DNA from: Planctomycetota bacterium
GTDB lineage: Bacteria; Planctomycetota; UBA1135; UBA2386
Direction of reading: 5' to 3'
Length of the DNA: 64,000 nucleotides
Assembly: GCA_025459175.1 (NCBI GenBank)
Contig: JALORC010000020.1
Span: 1-64,000, forward strand
A program made the translations under genes and the position numbers. This document shows, one piece after another, positions 43,452-51,678 of this stretch (its first letter is position 1; every line of letters begins with the position of its first letter). Below the pieces are notes generated by a model. It ran no database searches and had not been told where the DNA came from. It saw only the letters and a program-made list of their open reading frames with translations.

Positions 43452-44519
43452 TCACTGGTGCACGAAGAACGCCACCGGACAGTAGTGCGTCGCCAGCGAT
43501 CCGTTCGTGACCACGGTCGGCGCCCCGGCCGCCGACAGGATCGTGCTGCGCGGGCGCAGGCCCGTCACCACCTCGGCGCCGCGCGACACGACCATGCCAC
43601 CGGGCGAGAAGAAGTCGAGCCACAGCGCCTGGCTGGCGATCGGCATCTTGGCGAACGCATTGTCGTTCGGGATCGGGAACGACCACGAGTCGGTGCCGCT
43701 CGCGCCGGTGGCACCACCCAGCGTGGCGAGGTCGGTCGGCTGCAGCTGCCCGGTGCAGCTCGGCTGGATGCCAGCGAGCAGCGGCGCCAGCGCATACGGC
43801 GCCACCAGCGAGCGACCGATGTCGACCATCAGGATGCCGACACTGTTGACGGGCGCCCCGCTCAGCGAGCAGGAATAGCCGAGGCCCGGCCGCGTCGGCT
43901 GCACCGTGAGCGATGGCACCCCGCCGGTGGCGTGCGCACAACCGGGCGGGCCATAGCTGACGGGCGACCAGTAGTCCGCCCGATCGAGGCGGTAGGAGAA
44001 CGCGCCGCCGCCGCCGCTGGTGCCGAACACGCGATACTCGACCAGCAGGTTCTGGCCCGGAGCCGGCGTGAACAAGAACGGCGTGCTCAACGGCAGCAGC
44101 AGTTGGCCGTTCGGCAACGGCGCGCCGGGGTCGCGCAGGTTCGGCAGCGTGAACAGGGCGGGACCGAACACGGTCGTCGGCGCCACCGCGTAGTTGCCGT
44201 CGAAGCCGGTCACCATCGTGGTGGTGGTGGCCGTCGTGTAGCCGATGCGGACCTCGAGCTGCAGCTGACGCCCGGTGTCGATCGCGGCAATGCCCCCGTC
44301 CTGGCGGAAACCGAGCTGGGTGATCGTGTGGCCGAACGGCACCGTCAGCTGCTGGGTCTCGTAGAGGCACATCACGCGCGACGTGCCGAGCGCGAGCGGC
44401 AGGTTCGGCGAATTCAGCGGGCCTTCGGGAACGGCCACGTAGTCGGCCGGATAGATGGCGGTCTGCGCCAGCGCGGCGGCAGCGAAGGTGGAAAGGGCGA
44501 CCAGGGCGTGTAGTTGCAT
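43452..44519 (-). CDS. Secreted protein with IPN module, inserted in catabolic block (355 aa)
   Basis: Signal peptide QLHALVALSTFAAAALAQ, preceded by GAGGAA. The body is beta-rich with no recognised enzyme family. It has a Cys pair region (PPGCAHATGGVPSL, GYSCSLSG) and then the IPN-type end: SCTGQLQPTDLATLGG and WSFPIPNDNAFAKMPIASQA. It lies between lutC and the FAH gene, on the same strand, with about 80-95 bp spacing on both sides. Function unknown; it may simply be a cargo gene in the operon. Confidence 0.75.
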   Translation of the reverse strand: MQLHALVALSTFAAAALAQTAIYPADYVAVPEGPLNSPNLPLALGTSRVMCLYETQQLTVPFGHTITQLGFRQDGGIAAIDTGRQLQLEVRIGYTTATTTTMVTGFDGNYAVAPTTVFGPALFTLPNLRDPGAPLPNGQLLLPLSTPFLFTPAPGQNLLVEYRVFGTSGGGGAFSYRLDRADYWSPVSYGPPGCAHATGGVPSLTVQPTRPGLGYSCSLSGAPVNSVGILMVDIGRSLVAPYALAPLLAGIQPSCTGQLQPTDLATLGGATGASGTDSWSFPIPNDNAFAKMPIASQALWLDFFSPGGMVVSRGAEVVTGLRPRSTILSAAGAPTVVTNGSLATHYCPVAFFVHQ

Positions 44520-44600
44520 CGATTGTTCCTCGCCCTTTCCAGCGACATCCGGGCGGCCGAGCGGACCCGGAAGCCGCGATTTCCCGAGCCGGGCGACACC

Positions 44601-45233
44601 TCACTCGCCGTCGAGCAGCAGCACGCAGAGTTCCTTCGGCCCGTGCACACCCACCACCAGCACCAGCTCGATGTCGGCGGTGCGCGAGGGCCCGGTCACG
44701 AACGTGATCGTGCGCGACCGCGGTGCGCCGTCGGTGGCCTGCAGCGCCGCCAGCGCGTCGGCCAACGAACCACACAACCGCGACCGCGGCAGCACCACGT
44801 AGTGGCGTTCGGGCAACAGCGACGCCAGCCGGTGCTGCTCGTCGGCGCTGACCAGCACGACGGTGCCGGTCTCGGCGATGCCGTGCTGCGCCATCGTCAG
44901 GCCGGCGTCGGCGGCGAACAGCGCGTCGCGATCCGCACTCGCCGGCACCGCGGTCACTGCCGTCGGCAGCAGTGCGTCGAGGCCGGCCGCGTCGCTGAGC
45001 GCGACCGTGCGCACCGCCGCCGCGGTCAACAGCTCGGCGAGCCGGGCCCGCAGCGCCGACCGATCGGCGATCGCCTCGACCTTGCCACCGATGCGCGTCA
45101 GCACCGCGGTGAACGCCGCGGCGAGATCGACGTCGGTCCGGGTGCGCGCGAGCACCGGCGGCAGCGCCGGCACCGCGGTGCCGCGCAGACCGCTGCGGAT
45201 CGCGCCGAGGATGCGTTCGCGCGCGTCGTTCAC
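44601..45233 (-). CDS. lutC: LutC/YkgG-type lactate utilisation protein (210 aa)
   Basis: Subunit of the LutABC L-lactate dehydrogenase complex, DUF162 family. Diagnostic features are the N-terminal ARERILGAIRSGL, the central AQHGIAETGTVVLVSADEQH, RHYVVLPRSRLCGSLADAL and the end TFVTGPSRTADIELVLVVGV followed by HGPKEL. Length fits LutC. The GTG start overlaps the lutB stop by GTGA. It oxidises L-lactate to pyruvate with the iron-sulphur subunits encoded upstream. Confidence 0.9.
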   Translation of the reverse strand: MNDARERILGAIRSGLRGTAVPALPPVLARTRTDVDLAAAFTAVLTRIGGKVEAIADRSALRARLAELLTAAAVRTVALSDAAGLDALLPTAVTAVPASADRDALFAADAGLTMAQHGIAETGTVVLVSADEQHRLASLLPERHYVVLPRSRLCGSLADALAALQATDGAPRSRTITFVTGPSRTADIELVLVVGVHGPKELCVLLLDGE

Positions 45234-46657
45234 GACCCACTCCCACGATACGTCGACCGGAACGAACGCGGCGCCAGCTTCGGCAGCTCGCGGCTCGACT
45301 GCCAGGCCCGCAGTGGACCGGCCAGGCGCTGCACGAACGGCAGGCGCTCGCCGAGGCGCGCCATCGCCATCGCCAGCCGGAACCGCCGCGGCCCCTTGGT
45401 CCACCACGCCCACAGCCGCCACATCCAGCGTTCGACGAACCCACCGCGCGCCGGTTCGCCCCGCGCGCCACCGGGTGCCACCACCTCGCCAGCGACCGCG
45501 CGCCGCCGCAGTTCGAGCAGCAGCGACGGGATGTCGATCTTGACCGGACACACGTCCTTGCAGGCGCCGCACAAGCTCGACGCGAACGGCAGCGTGCCGG
45601 CCGAGTGCATGCCGGCGAGCTGCGGTGTCAGGATCGCACCGATCGGCCCCGGATACACCGAGCCGTAGGCGTGGCCGCCGATCGACTGGTAGACCGGGCA
45701 CGCGTTCAGGCACGCGCCGCAGCGGATGCAGGCGAGCGTCTGCCGCATCACTTCGTCGCCTGTGATGCGCGAACGGCCGTTGTCGAGCAGCACGAGATGC
45801 AGTTCGCGCGGACCCTGGCCATGCGGATCGGGGCCGGTCAGCAGGCTCTGGTAGGTCGTCAGGTGCTGGCCGGTGCCGGAGCGCGGCAGCAGGCGCAGGA
45901 ACACGTCGAGATCGGCGAAGCGCGGGATCACCTTCTCGATGCCCATCACGGCGACATGCACCTTCGGCAGCGTCGTCGTCATCCGCGCATTGCCCTCGTT
46001 CTCGAGGATCAGGATGGTGCCGGTCTCGGCGATGCCGAAGTTGACGCCGCTGATGCCGAGATCGGCGGCGGCGAAGTGCGCGCGCAAGCGCGTGCGCGCC
46101 TGCTCCGCGAGCACCTTCGGTTCGCTGGACGGCGCGATGCCGAGCTTGTCGACGAACAGCTGGCCGATGCCTTCCTTGGTCTTGTGGATCGCCGGCACGA
46201 TGATGTGCGACGGCGTCTCGCCGGCGAGCTGGATGATCCACTCGCCGAGATCGGTCTCGACCGGCTCGGCATCGTCCTGCGCCAGCGCGGCATTCAGATG
46301 GATCTCCTCGGTCGCCATGCTCTTCGACTTCACCAGACGCTTGGCACCGCGCTGCTGCGCCAGCGACCGCACGATCGCACACGCCTCGGCCGCGTCACCG
46401 GCCCAGTGCACGACGGCGCCGGCGGCCTTCGCGTTCTGCTCGAACTGCTCGAGGTAGTGATCGAGCCGCGCCAGCGTGTGCGCCTTGATCGCCGCGGCCT
46501 GGGTGCGCAGCGCCTCCCACTCGGGCACCGCGGCGATCGCGCCGGTGCGGCGCACGGCGAACGTGTCGGTCGCGCGGCGCAGTGCGCCGGTCAGCACCGG
46601 ATCGCGCAGTGCGGCGCGCGCGTTCTGGGCGAAGTCCTCGGCGCGGAGTTGGGACAT
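45230..46657 (-). CDS. lutB: LutB/LldF-type iron-sulphur lactate utilisation protein (475 aa)
   Basis: The N-terminal DUF162 domain (LVKSKSMATEEIHLNAAL, VNFGIAETGTILILENEG) is followed by two 4Fe-4S cluster motifs, CIRCGACLNACPVY and, 43 residues later, CGACKDVCPVKID. The C-terminal region is the LutB tail (KGPRRFRLAMAMA). It is the electron-transfer subunit for L-lactate oxidation in the cytoplasm. Length (475) fits the family. It is separated from lutA by the gene at 46760-47950, which is unusual for lut operons. Confidence 0.93.
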   Translation of the reverse strand: MSQLRAEDFAQNARAALRDPVLTGALRRATDTFAVRRTGAIAAVPEWEALRTQAAAIKAHTLARLDHYLEQFEQNAKAAGAVVHWAGDAAEACAIVRSLAQQRGAKRLVKSKSMATEEIHLNAALAQDDAEPVETDLGEWIIQLAGETPSHIIVPAIHKTKEGIGQLFVDKLGIAPSSEPKVLAEQARTRLRAHFAAADLGISGVNFGIAETGTILILENEGNARMTTTLPKVHVAVMGIEKVIPRFADLDVFLRLLPRSGTGQHLTTYQSLLTGPDPHGQGPRELHLVLLDNGRSRITGDEVMRQTLACIRCGACLNACPVYQSIGGHAYGSVYPGPIGAILTPQLAGMHSAGTLPFASSLCGACKDVCPVKIDIPSLLLELRRRAVAGEVVAPGGARGEPARGGFVERWMWRLWAWWTKGPRRFRLAMAMARLGERLPFVQRLAGPLRAWQSSRELPKLAPRSFRSTYRGSGS

Positions 46658-46759
46658 GCGGGCACAGGATCCATGGCCGGTGCTCGGCTTGCACGCTTCT
46701 ACCGGCGGATCGGGAACGTCTCGCCGTTCGGTGTCACACCAACCCTGCCGCGGCCCGGA

Positions 46760-47950
46760 TCAAGGCAAGATCGGGGCACACACCACCCGGAACCCGCGGG
46801 TGCTGCTCAACCCCCTGAAGTTGCCGACGCCACGGAACGCGGACCGGCAGAAGTCGGAGGTACTCAACCAGCTGCCGCCGCGGAAGACGCCGTAGGGGCC
46901 GCTGGAAACGTATGGATCGAATACCGGCACCGCAGGGTAGTTGGTGCTCGCATCCGAAGCATCGAGACACCACTCCCAGACATTGCCGTGCATGTCGTAC
47001 AAGCCCCATGGGTTCGCCGCATAGCTGCCGACGACCGCAGGCTGCACGCCACCCGGGCTCGAACAGAAAACGCCGGAGTGAATACTGTAGGCGAAGTTCG
47101 CCTGCCCGCAGACAAGCGTCGAACCGTAGTGGTATTCCGCCGTCGTTCCCGCCCGGCAGCAGTACTCCCACTCTGCCTCCGTCGGCAATCGATACACGTA
47201 TCCGCTCGGCAATCGCCCCGCCGCAGCCTCCAACGCAGTCAACCCACTGCAGTAGGCCACCGCGTCGTTCCACGACACCTGTTCCACCGGCAGGTTCGCA
47301 CCCACGTAGAGGGAAGGGTTGCTGCCCATCACCGCCTGGTACTCCGCCTGCGTGACCTCGAATGCACCCATCCAGAAGTCCCGCGTGATCGTCACCGGAT
47401 GGACCGGCTGGGCATTCGGCTGGTTGTAGTACGGGTCCACGTTCAGCGGCGTCACCGTCGACCCCATCAAGAACGTCCCCGCCGCGATCGTCACCATGTT
47501 CGCACTCGCCAACGGCGGCGCCGCCACCACAATCTCGATGTCGTTGTCGGCGAGCGTGAACACCCCTGCGGCATCGATGTCGACCCCCTGCACATCGAAC
47601 GAGAACCCGACCAGCAACGGGTTGTTCGGCACCGGCATCGGCACGATCGCCGAGCGCCCAGAGGCATCGAGCACACCCGCCGCGCCGACCAGCAACCCGT
47701 TCACGTCGAGGCGCAGCAGCCCGTTCACCACCACCCCGGGCAGCGTCACCGGCACGGCCTGCGGCCAGCTCGGCGCCGACAGCAGCAGCGCATAGACGTT
47801 GCCGGCGATCGACGGCGGGTGACCGAGGGCAAAGCCCGCGGTCTGTCCCAGCACCACCGGCGCCAAAGGCAGTGTCGTGCGACCGGACTGGGCCACCGCG
47901 TCGAGGGACAACAAGGCGCAGGACAACGACAACACCAAGGTCGGTTTCAT
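46760..47950 (-). CDS. Secreted protein: IPN module fused to SUMF1/FGE-sulfatase-type domain (396 aa)
   Basis: Signal peptide KPTLVLSLSCALLSLDAVAQ. Residues about 25-155 contain LPGVVVNGLLRLDVNG and the IPN motif MPVPNNPLLVGFSFDVQG. From TIAAGTFLMGSTVTP onward is a formylglycine-generating-enzyme-type (SUMF1) fold with EVTQAEYQAVMGSNPS, PVEQVSWNDAVAYC, YRLPTEAEWEYCCRAGT, GLYDMHGNVWEWCLD and VFRGGSWLSTSDFCRSAFR. In active FGE the region reads GGSxxC....C; here the first Cys is Ser and only the second is kept, so formylglycine synthesis is doubtful. A GATAC-N6-GTATC palindrome lies upstream at 48023-48038. It splits lutA from lutB. Confidence 0.85.
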   Translation of the reverse strand: MKPTLVLSLSCALLSLDAVAQSGRTTLPLAPVVLGQTAGFALGHPPSIAGNVYALLLSAPSWPQAVPVTLPGVVVNGLLRLDVNGLLVGAAGVLDASGRSAIVPMPVPNNPLLVGFSFDVQGVDIDAAGVFTLADNDIEIVVAAPPLASANMVTIAAGTFLMGSTVTPLNVDPYYNQPNAQPVHPVTITRDFWMGAFEVTQAEYQAVMGSNPSLYVGANLPVEQVSWNDAVAYCSGLTALEAAAGRLPSGYVYRLPTEAEWEYCCRAGTTAEYHYGSTLVCGQANFAYSIHSGVFCSSPGGVQPAVVGSYAANPWGLYDMHGNVWEWCLDASDASTNYPAVPVFDPYVSSGPYGVFRGGSWLSTSDFCRSAFRGVGNFRGLSSTRGFRVVCAPILP

Positions 47951-48113
47951 GGCAGACACCAAGTGCAGGACATCGTGGCGCCGCAACGGGGCTGGCTCCT
48001 CACCGCCCCGTTCGAGCGCGCCTGATACGGCATGGTATCGGATCGCACCCAGCCGAGAACGTAGCCCCGGACCGATCGCAGCGCTGACGCGAACGCCAGC
48101 CGCACCCCGCGCC

Positions 48114-48836
48114 TCACCGCGCCGCCAGGATCTCGGCGAGATGCATCACGCGCACCGGCGAACCCTGCCGCTGCATGCGGCCCCGCAACTGCATCAGACA
48201 ACTGCTGTCGACGGCGCTCAGCACGTCGGCCGCGCCCGCAGCGAGCCCCGACAGCTTGTGGTCGAGCATCGCCGTCGACAGCTCGGGGAACTTGACCGCG
48301 AACGTGCCGCCGAAGCCGCAGCACGACTCGGCGGTGCCGAGCTCCACCAGTTCGAGCCCGCGCACGGCGCGCAGCAGCGCCCGCGGTTCGTCGTGCAGCC
48401 CGAGCTCACGCTTGCCGTGGCACGCGTCGTGCCACGCGACCCGATGCGGGAACACCGCCCCGAGCTCGGTGACCTGCAGCTCGCGCACCAGGAACGCCGA
48501 CAGCTCGAACGTCTTGTGCGCCACCGCCGCGGCCCGCTGCCGCCAGGCCGGTTCGTCGGCGAACAGCTGCTCGTAGCGATGCACCATCGCCACGCACGAG
48601 CCCGACGGCGCCACGACCGCGCTCGCATGCTCGAACACCTGCACGAAGTGGCGCGCGACCTGCTTCGCCTCCGCCCAGTAGCCGGAGTTGAACGCCGGCT
48701 GCGCGCAGCACGTCTGCGCCGGGTCGAACGTGACGCGGCAGCCGGCGCGTTCGAGCACCGCGACGGTCGCGTGCACGACCTCGGGCCACAGCTGATCGCC
48801 TAGGCATGTGGCGAACAGGGCGACGTGGCGCGTCAC
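48114..48836 (-). CDS. lutA: LutA/LldE-type lactate utilisation protein (240 aa)
   Basis: Two CCG domains (DUF3390/heterodisulfide-reductase-like) are present: CCAQPAFNSGYW (first) and SCCGFGGTFAVKFPELS (second). Single Cys in VAPSGSCVAM, WHDACHGKRELGL and VDSSCLMQLRGRM complete the set. It is the first subunit of the LutABC L-lactate oxidase. The GTG start overlaps the stop of the zinc dehydrogenase gene upstream (GTGA), tying lactate oxidation to the sugar acid pathway. Confidence 0.9.
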   Translation of the reverse strand: MTRHVALFATCLGDQLWPEVVHATVAVLERAGCRVTFDPAQTCCAQPAFNSGYWAEAKQVARHFVQVFEHASAVVAPSGSCVAMVHRYEQLFADEPAWRQRAAAVAHKTFELSAFLVRELQVTELGAVFPHRVAWHDACHGKRELGLHDEPRALLRAVRGLELVELGTAESCCGFGGTFAVKFPELSTAMLDHKLSGLAAGAADVLSAVDSSCLMQLRGRMQRQGSPVRVMHLAEILAAR

Positions 48837-49966
48837 GACAACACCGCCACACCCTTGCAGTAGTCGGGTGCCGCATGGGCCCCGCCGAACGCCTGCGGCA
48901 CCGCCGCCAGCCCTTCGTAGCGATGCGACAACATCGCCTCGACGCGCACCTGACCACTCGCCAGCAGTTCCTGCGCGCGACGGTAGATGCGCGGCCGCCC
49001 GTCGTCGTCGAAGCCGCCGGACGCGCCGACCGAGGTGACCAGCGCCGCTTCGCGCCATTGCAGCGGGTTCAGCAGCGACAACCCGGCATCGCCGTGGCCG
49101 ACGCCGTACAGCAGCACCGTCGCCTGCTTCCGGATCAGGCCCGGGATCGCGGCGAACACGCTGCCGGCGCCGGTCGCCTCGACGACGAACTCGGCGCCGC
49201 GCCCGCCGCTGCGCGCGACGACCCGTTCGCGCAACTCGCTCGGCGCCACCGCATCGGCACCGAACGACTGCGCCAGCGCTCTCTTGTGCGAGCTCGGTTC
49301 GGCGACCACGATCGCACCGTCGAACGCGAACACGTGCCGCAGCACCTGCACGAACAACAGTCCGGCCGGGCCGGCACCCAGCACGACCGCGGTGCGCACC
49401 GGCGCCCCGGTGCGATCGAAGCGATAGCGCGTGTGGGCCCGCTCTCCCATCTCGGTGCAGTGCAGAACGCAGGCGAGCGGCTCGATCATCGCCGCCGCTG
49501 CGAACGACACGCCGTCATCGATCGGCAGCACGTTGACCGCCGGCACCACGAGTTCGTCGGCGAAGCCGCCCGGCAGGCCGGTGATGCCGTGTTCGGTGTA
49601 GAACTCGCACTGGTGGCTGTGGCCGGATACGCAGTACTCGCACGCGGGCTCGCGCCGTTCGCTGCGGCAGTTGCGGCCCTGGTCGACGACGACGCGCGCA
49701 CCGACCGCGACATCGTGCACCGCCGTGCCGACCTCGAGCACGGTGCCGGTGATCTCGTGGCCGAGCACCTGCGGCGACCGCTCGAGCGGGATCGGTTGGC
49801 CGCGTTCGTCGCAGTGGAAGTTCGACTCCCCGGACCAGATGTGGAAGTCGGTGCCACAGACGCCGACCGCCGCCGGCCGGATGCGCACGTCGTGCGGGCC
49901 GAGCGCCGGCGACGGCAGGTCCAGCAGCTGCAACCGCCTGGCGGCGACCAGCGCCAGGGCACGCAT
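48833..49966 (-). CDS. Zinc-dependent alcohol/sugar dehydrogenase, MDR family (377 aa)
   Basis: Medium-chain dehydrogenase. The catalytic zinc site is in GVCGTDFHIWSGE and VLGHEITGTV. Structural zinc cysteines are in GRNCRSERREPACEYC and GHSHQC. The NAD domain has VVLGAGPAGLLFVQV and VVAEPSSHKR. It is similar to threonine- and sorbitol-dehydrogenase-like sugar dehydrogenases. In context it could oxidise L-fucose to L-fucono-lactone, or the keto-deoxy acid. The ATG overlaps the stop of the dehydratase gene by one base, and its own stop overlaps lutA. The exact substrate cannot be read from sequence. Confidence 0.85.
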   Translation of the reverse strand: MRALALVAARRLQLLDLPSPALGPHDVRIRPAAVGVCGTDFHIWSGESNFHCDERGQPIPLERSPQVLGHEITGTVLEVGTAVHDVAVGARVVVDQGRNCRSERREPACEYCVSGHSHQCEFYTEHGITGLPGGFADELVVPAVNVLPIDDGVSFAAAAMIEPLACVLHCTEMGERAHTRYRFDRTGAPVRTAVVLGAGPAGLLFVQVLRHVFAFDGAIVVAEPSSHKRALAQSFGADAVAPSELRERVVARSGGRGAEFVVEATGAGSVFAAIPGLIRKQATVLLYGVGHGDAGLSLLNPLQWREAALVTSVGASGGFDDDGRPRIYRRAQELLASGQVRVEAMLSHRYEGLAAVPQAFGGAHAAPDYCKGVAVLS

Positions 49967-51537
49967 CACAGCGAGACCGACTGCTCGGCCCAGAGCTGGA
50001 ACTCGCGGTGCTTCTGCTCCTCGGCGCGCGCCAGCACTTCGCCGCTGGCGACCTTGATCACGTGCTCGAACACGCGGCGGCCGACCTGCTCGATGGTCTC
50101 GGTGCCGTCGATGACGGTGCCGGCATTGAGGTCGAGGTCGCGGCTCATGCGCTGGAAGATCGGTGTGTTCGAGGTCAGCTTCAGCACCGGCGCGACCGCG
50201 TTGCCGATCGTCGTGCCGCGGCCGGTCGTGAACACCACCACCTGCGCCCCGGCACCGATCAGGCCCGGCGTCGATTCCTGGTCGTAGCCAGGACCCTGCA
50301 TCAGCGTCAGCCCGCGGTGTGCCGGCGGCTGCGCGTACGGCGTGCAGCCCTCGACCCGCGTGGTGCCGGCCTTCGCCATCGCGCCGAGCGACTTGATGGT
50401 GATGTTCAGCAGGCCGCCCTTGATGTTGCCCGGGCTCGGATTGTCGTCGAGCTTGGTGCCGAACTTGCCGGCGTACTCCTTGTACCAGTCGACGTAGGCG
50501 AAGACTTCGCGCGCGGTGGCGAGGTCTTTCGCCCGCGCCGCGAACAGGTGCTCGCCGCCGCAGAACTCGGGGATCTCGGTGATCAGCACGGTGCCGCCGT
50601 TCTTGACCAGCAGGTCGGCGGCGTGGCCGAGCGCCGGATTGGCCGACAGGCCGCTGAAGCCGTCGCTGCCGCCGCACTTGACGCCGAGCGACAGGTGCTC
50701 GACCGACTGCTCGCTGCGCACCGCCTGATTGACGATCGGCAGCATCTGCTGCACCAGTTCGAGACCCTTCTCGATCGCACCCTGCGTACCGCCGCACTCC
50801 TGCACGCCGATCCAGTGCACCGGCTTCTGCGTCGACAGGCCACCGCGCTGCTTCAGGTACTTCTCGACCAGCGTCAGGTTGGTCTTCTCGCAGCCGAGAT
50901 CCATGAACAGCACGCCGCCGACGTTGGGGTGGTCGGCGTAGTTGGCGAGCGTGCGCAGCATCACGTCGAGGTTGCTGCCGTCGCTGCAGCCACAGCCCTT
51001 GTTGTGCGGCAGGGCCACCACGCCGTCGACGTTGGGGAAGCGCGCGCGGCTGTAGTGCGCGTACTCGGCGATGGTCGAGATCTGCAGCGCCTCGTGACTG
51101 CTGCACATGCTGGTCGGCACGATCAGCACGAAGTTGCGGGTGCCGACGCGGCCGTCGTCACGCAGGAAGCCGCGGAACGTCGCGCGCTGCGCCGGCGGCA
51201 CGAAGTCCGGCGCCGGGTTGTTCAGCGTCGCCGGCAGGTCGCGCACCACCGGCACCTCGTTGCTCATGTTGCCGTGGTGGATCGGGTCGCCCTCGCCGAT
51301 GCCCTTGCTGGTGCCGATCGGCTGTCCGTACTGCAACACGAAGCTGCCGGCCGGGATCGCGCGGGTCGCGAAGCGGTGGCCCGGGGTGACGGCGCCGGTC
51401 ACGACGACCGTGCGGCCGTCGGGGAAGGTCACCTGCTCGCCGCCGGCGAGGCCGTTCTTGACCACGGCGACGTTGTCGCGCGGCGAGACCTGGACGGCGC
51501 ACTGGGCCAGCGGGAGCTTCGACGAGAGGGACGTCAT
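49966..51537 (-). CDS. UxaA/GarD-type sugar acid dehydratase, candidate L-fuconate dehydratase (523 aa)
   Basis: An N-terminal SAF domain (about residues 15-95; RDNVAVVKNGLAGGEQV, TPGHRFATRAIPAG) is fused to the altronate/galactarate dehydratase domain: FLRDDGRVGTRNFVLIVPTS, HNKGCGCSDGSNLDVMLR, FMDLGCEKTNL, GVKCGGSDGFSGLSANPALG and EFCGGEHLF. These iron-dependent lyases remove water from sugar acids to 2-keto-3-deoxy acids. In Campylobacter fucose loci the same family (split into two genes) serves L-fuconate. The surrounding genes point to the same role here, although altronate or galactarate remain possible. It is the first gene of the catabolic block. Confidence 0.87.
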   Translation of the reverse strand: MTSLSSKLPLAQCAVQVSPRDNVAVVKNGLAGGEQVTFPDGRTVVVTGAVTPGHRFATRAIPAGSFVLQYGQPIGTSKGIGEGDPIHHGNMSNEVPVVRDLPATLNNPAPDFVPPAQRATFRGFLRDDGRVGTRNFVLIVPTSMCSSHEALQISTIAEYAHYSRARFPNVDGVVALPHNKGCGCSDGSNLDVMLRTLANYADHPNVGGVLFMDLGCEKTNLTLVEKYLKQRGGLSTQKPVHWIGVQECGGTQGAIEKGLELVQQMLPIVNQAVRSEQSVEHLSLGVKCGGSDGFSGLSANPALGHAADLLVKNGGTVLITEIPEFCGGEHLFAARAKDLATAREVFAYVDWYKEYAGKFGTKLDDNPSPGNIKGGLLNITIKSLGAMAKAGTTRVEGCTPYAQPPAHRGLTLMQGPGYDQESTPGLIGAGAQVVVFTTGRGTTIGNAVAPVLKLTSNTPIFQRMSRDLDLNAGTVIDGTETIEQVGRRVFEHVIKVASGEVLARAEEQKHREFQLWAEQSVSL

Positions 51538-51678
51538 GCGGGGCGAGATGCTAGCCCCGATCCGAGATGGGCGCGATCCCACGAGTCGCAAGCGACGCCC
51601 TCGCAGAGCGGAGGCGCCGCCGTCGGGCTGTTCGCGGGACCTTGGGCAGCCAGCAGAGCGATCGGATGCTGGGCCGCG

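Noticed and set aside
49966-51537. Naming the dehydratase gene uxaA (altronate dehydratase)
   Set aside because: The family acts on several sugar acids and the surrounding genes favour L-fuconate, so no symbol was assigned.
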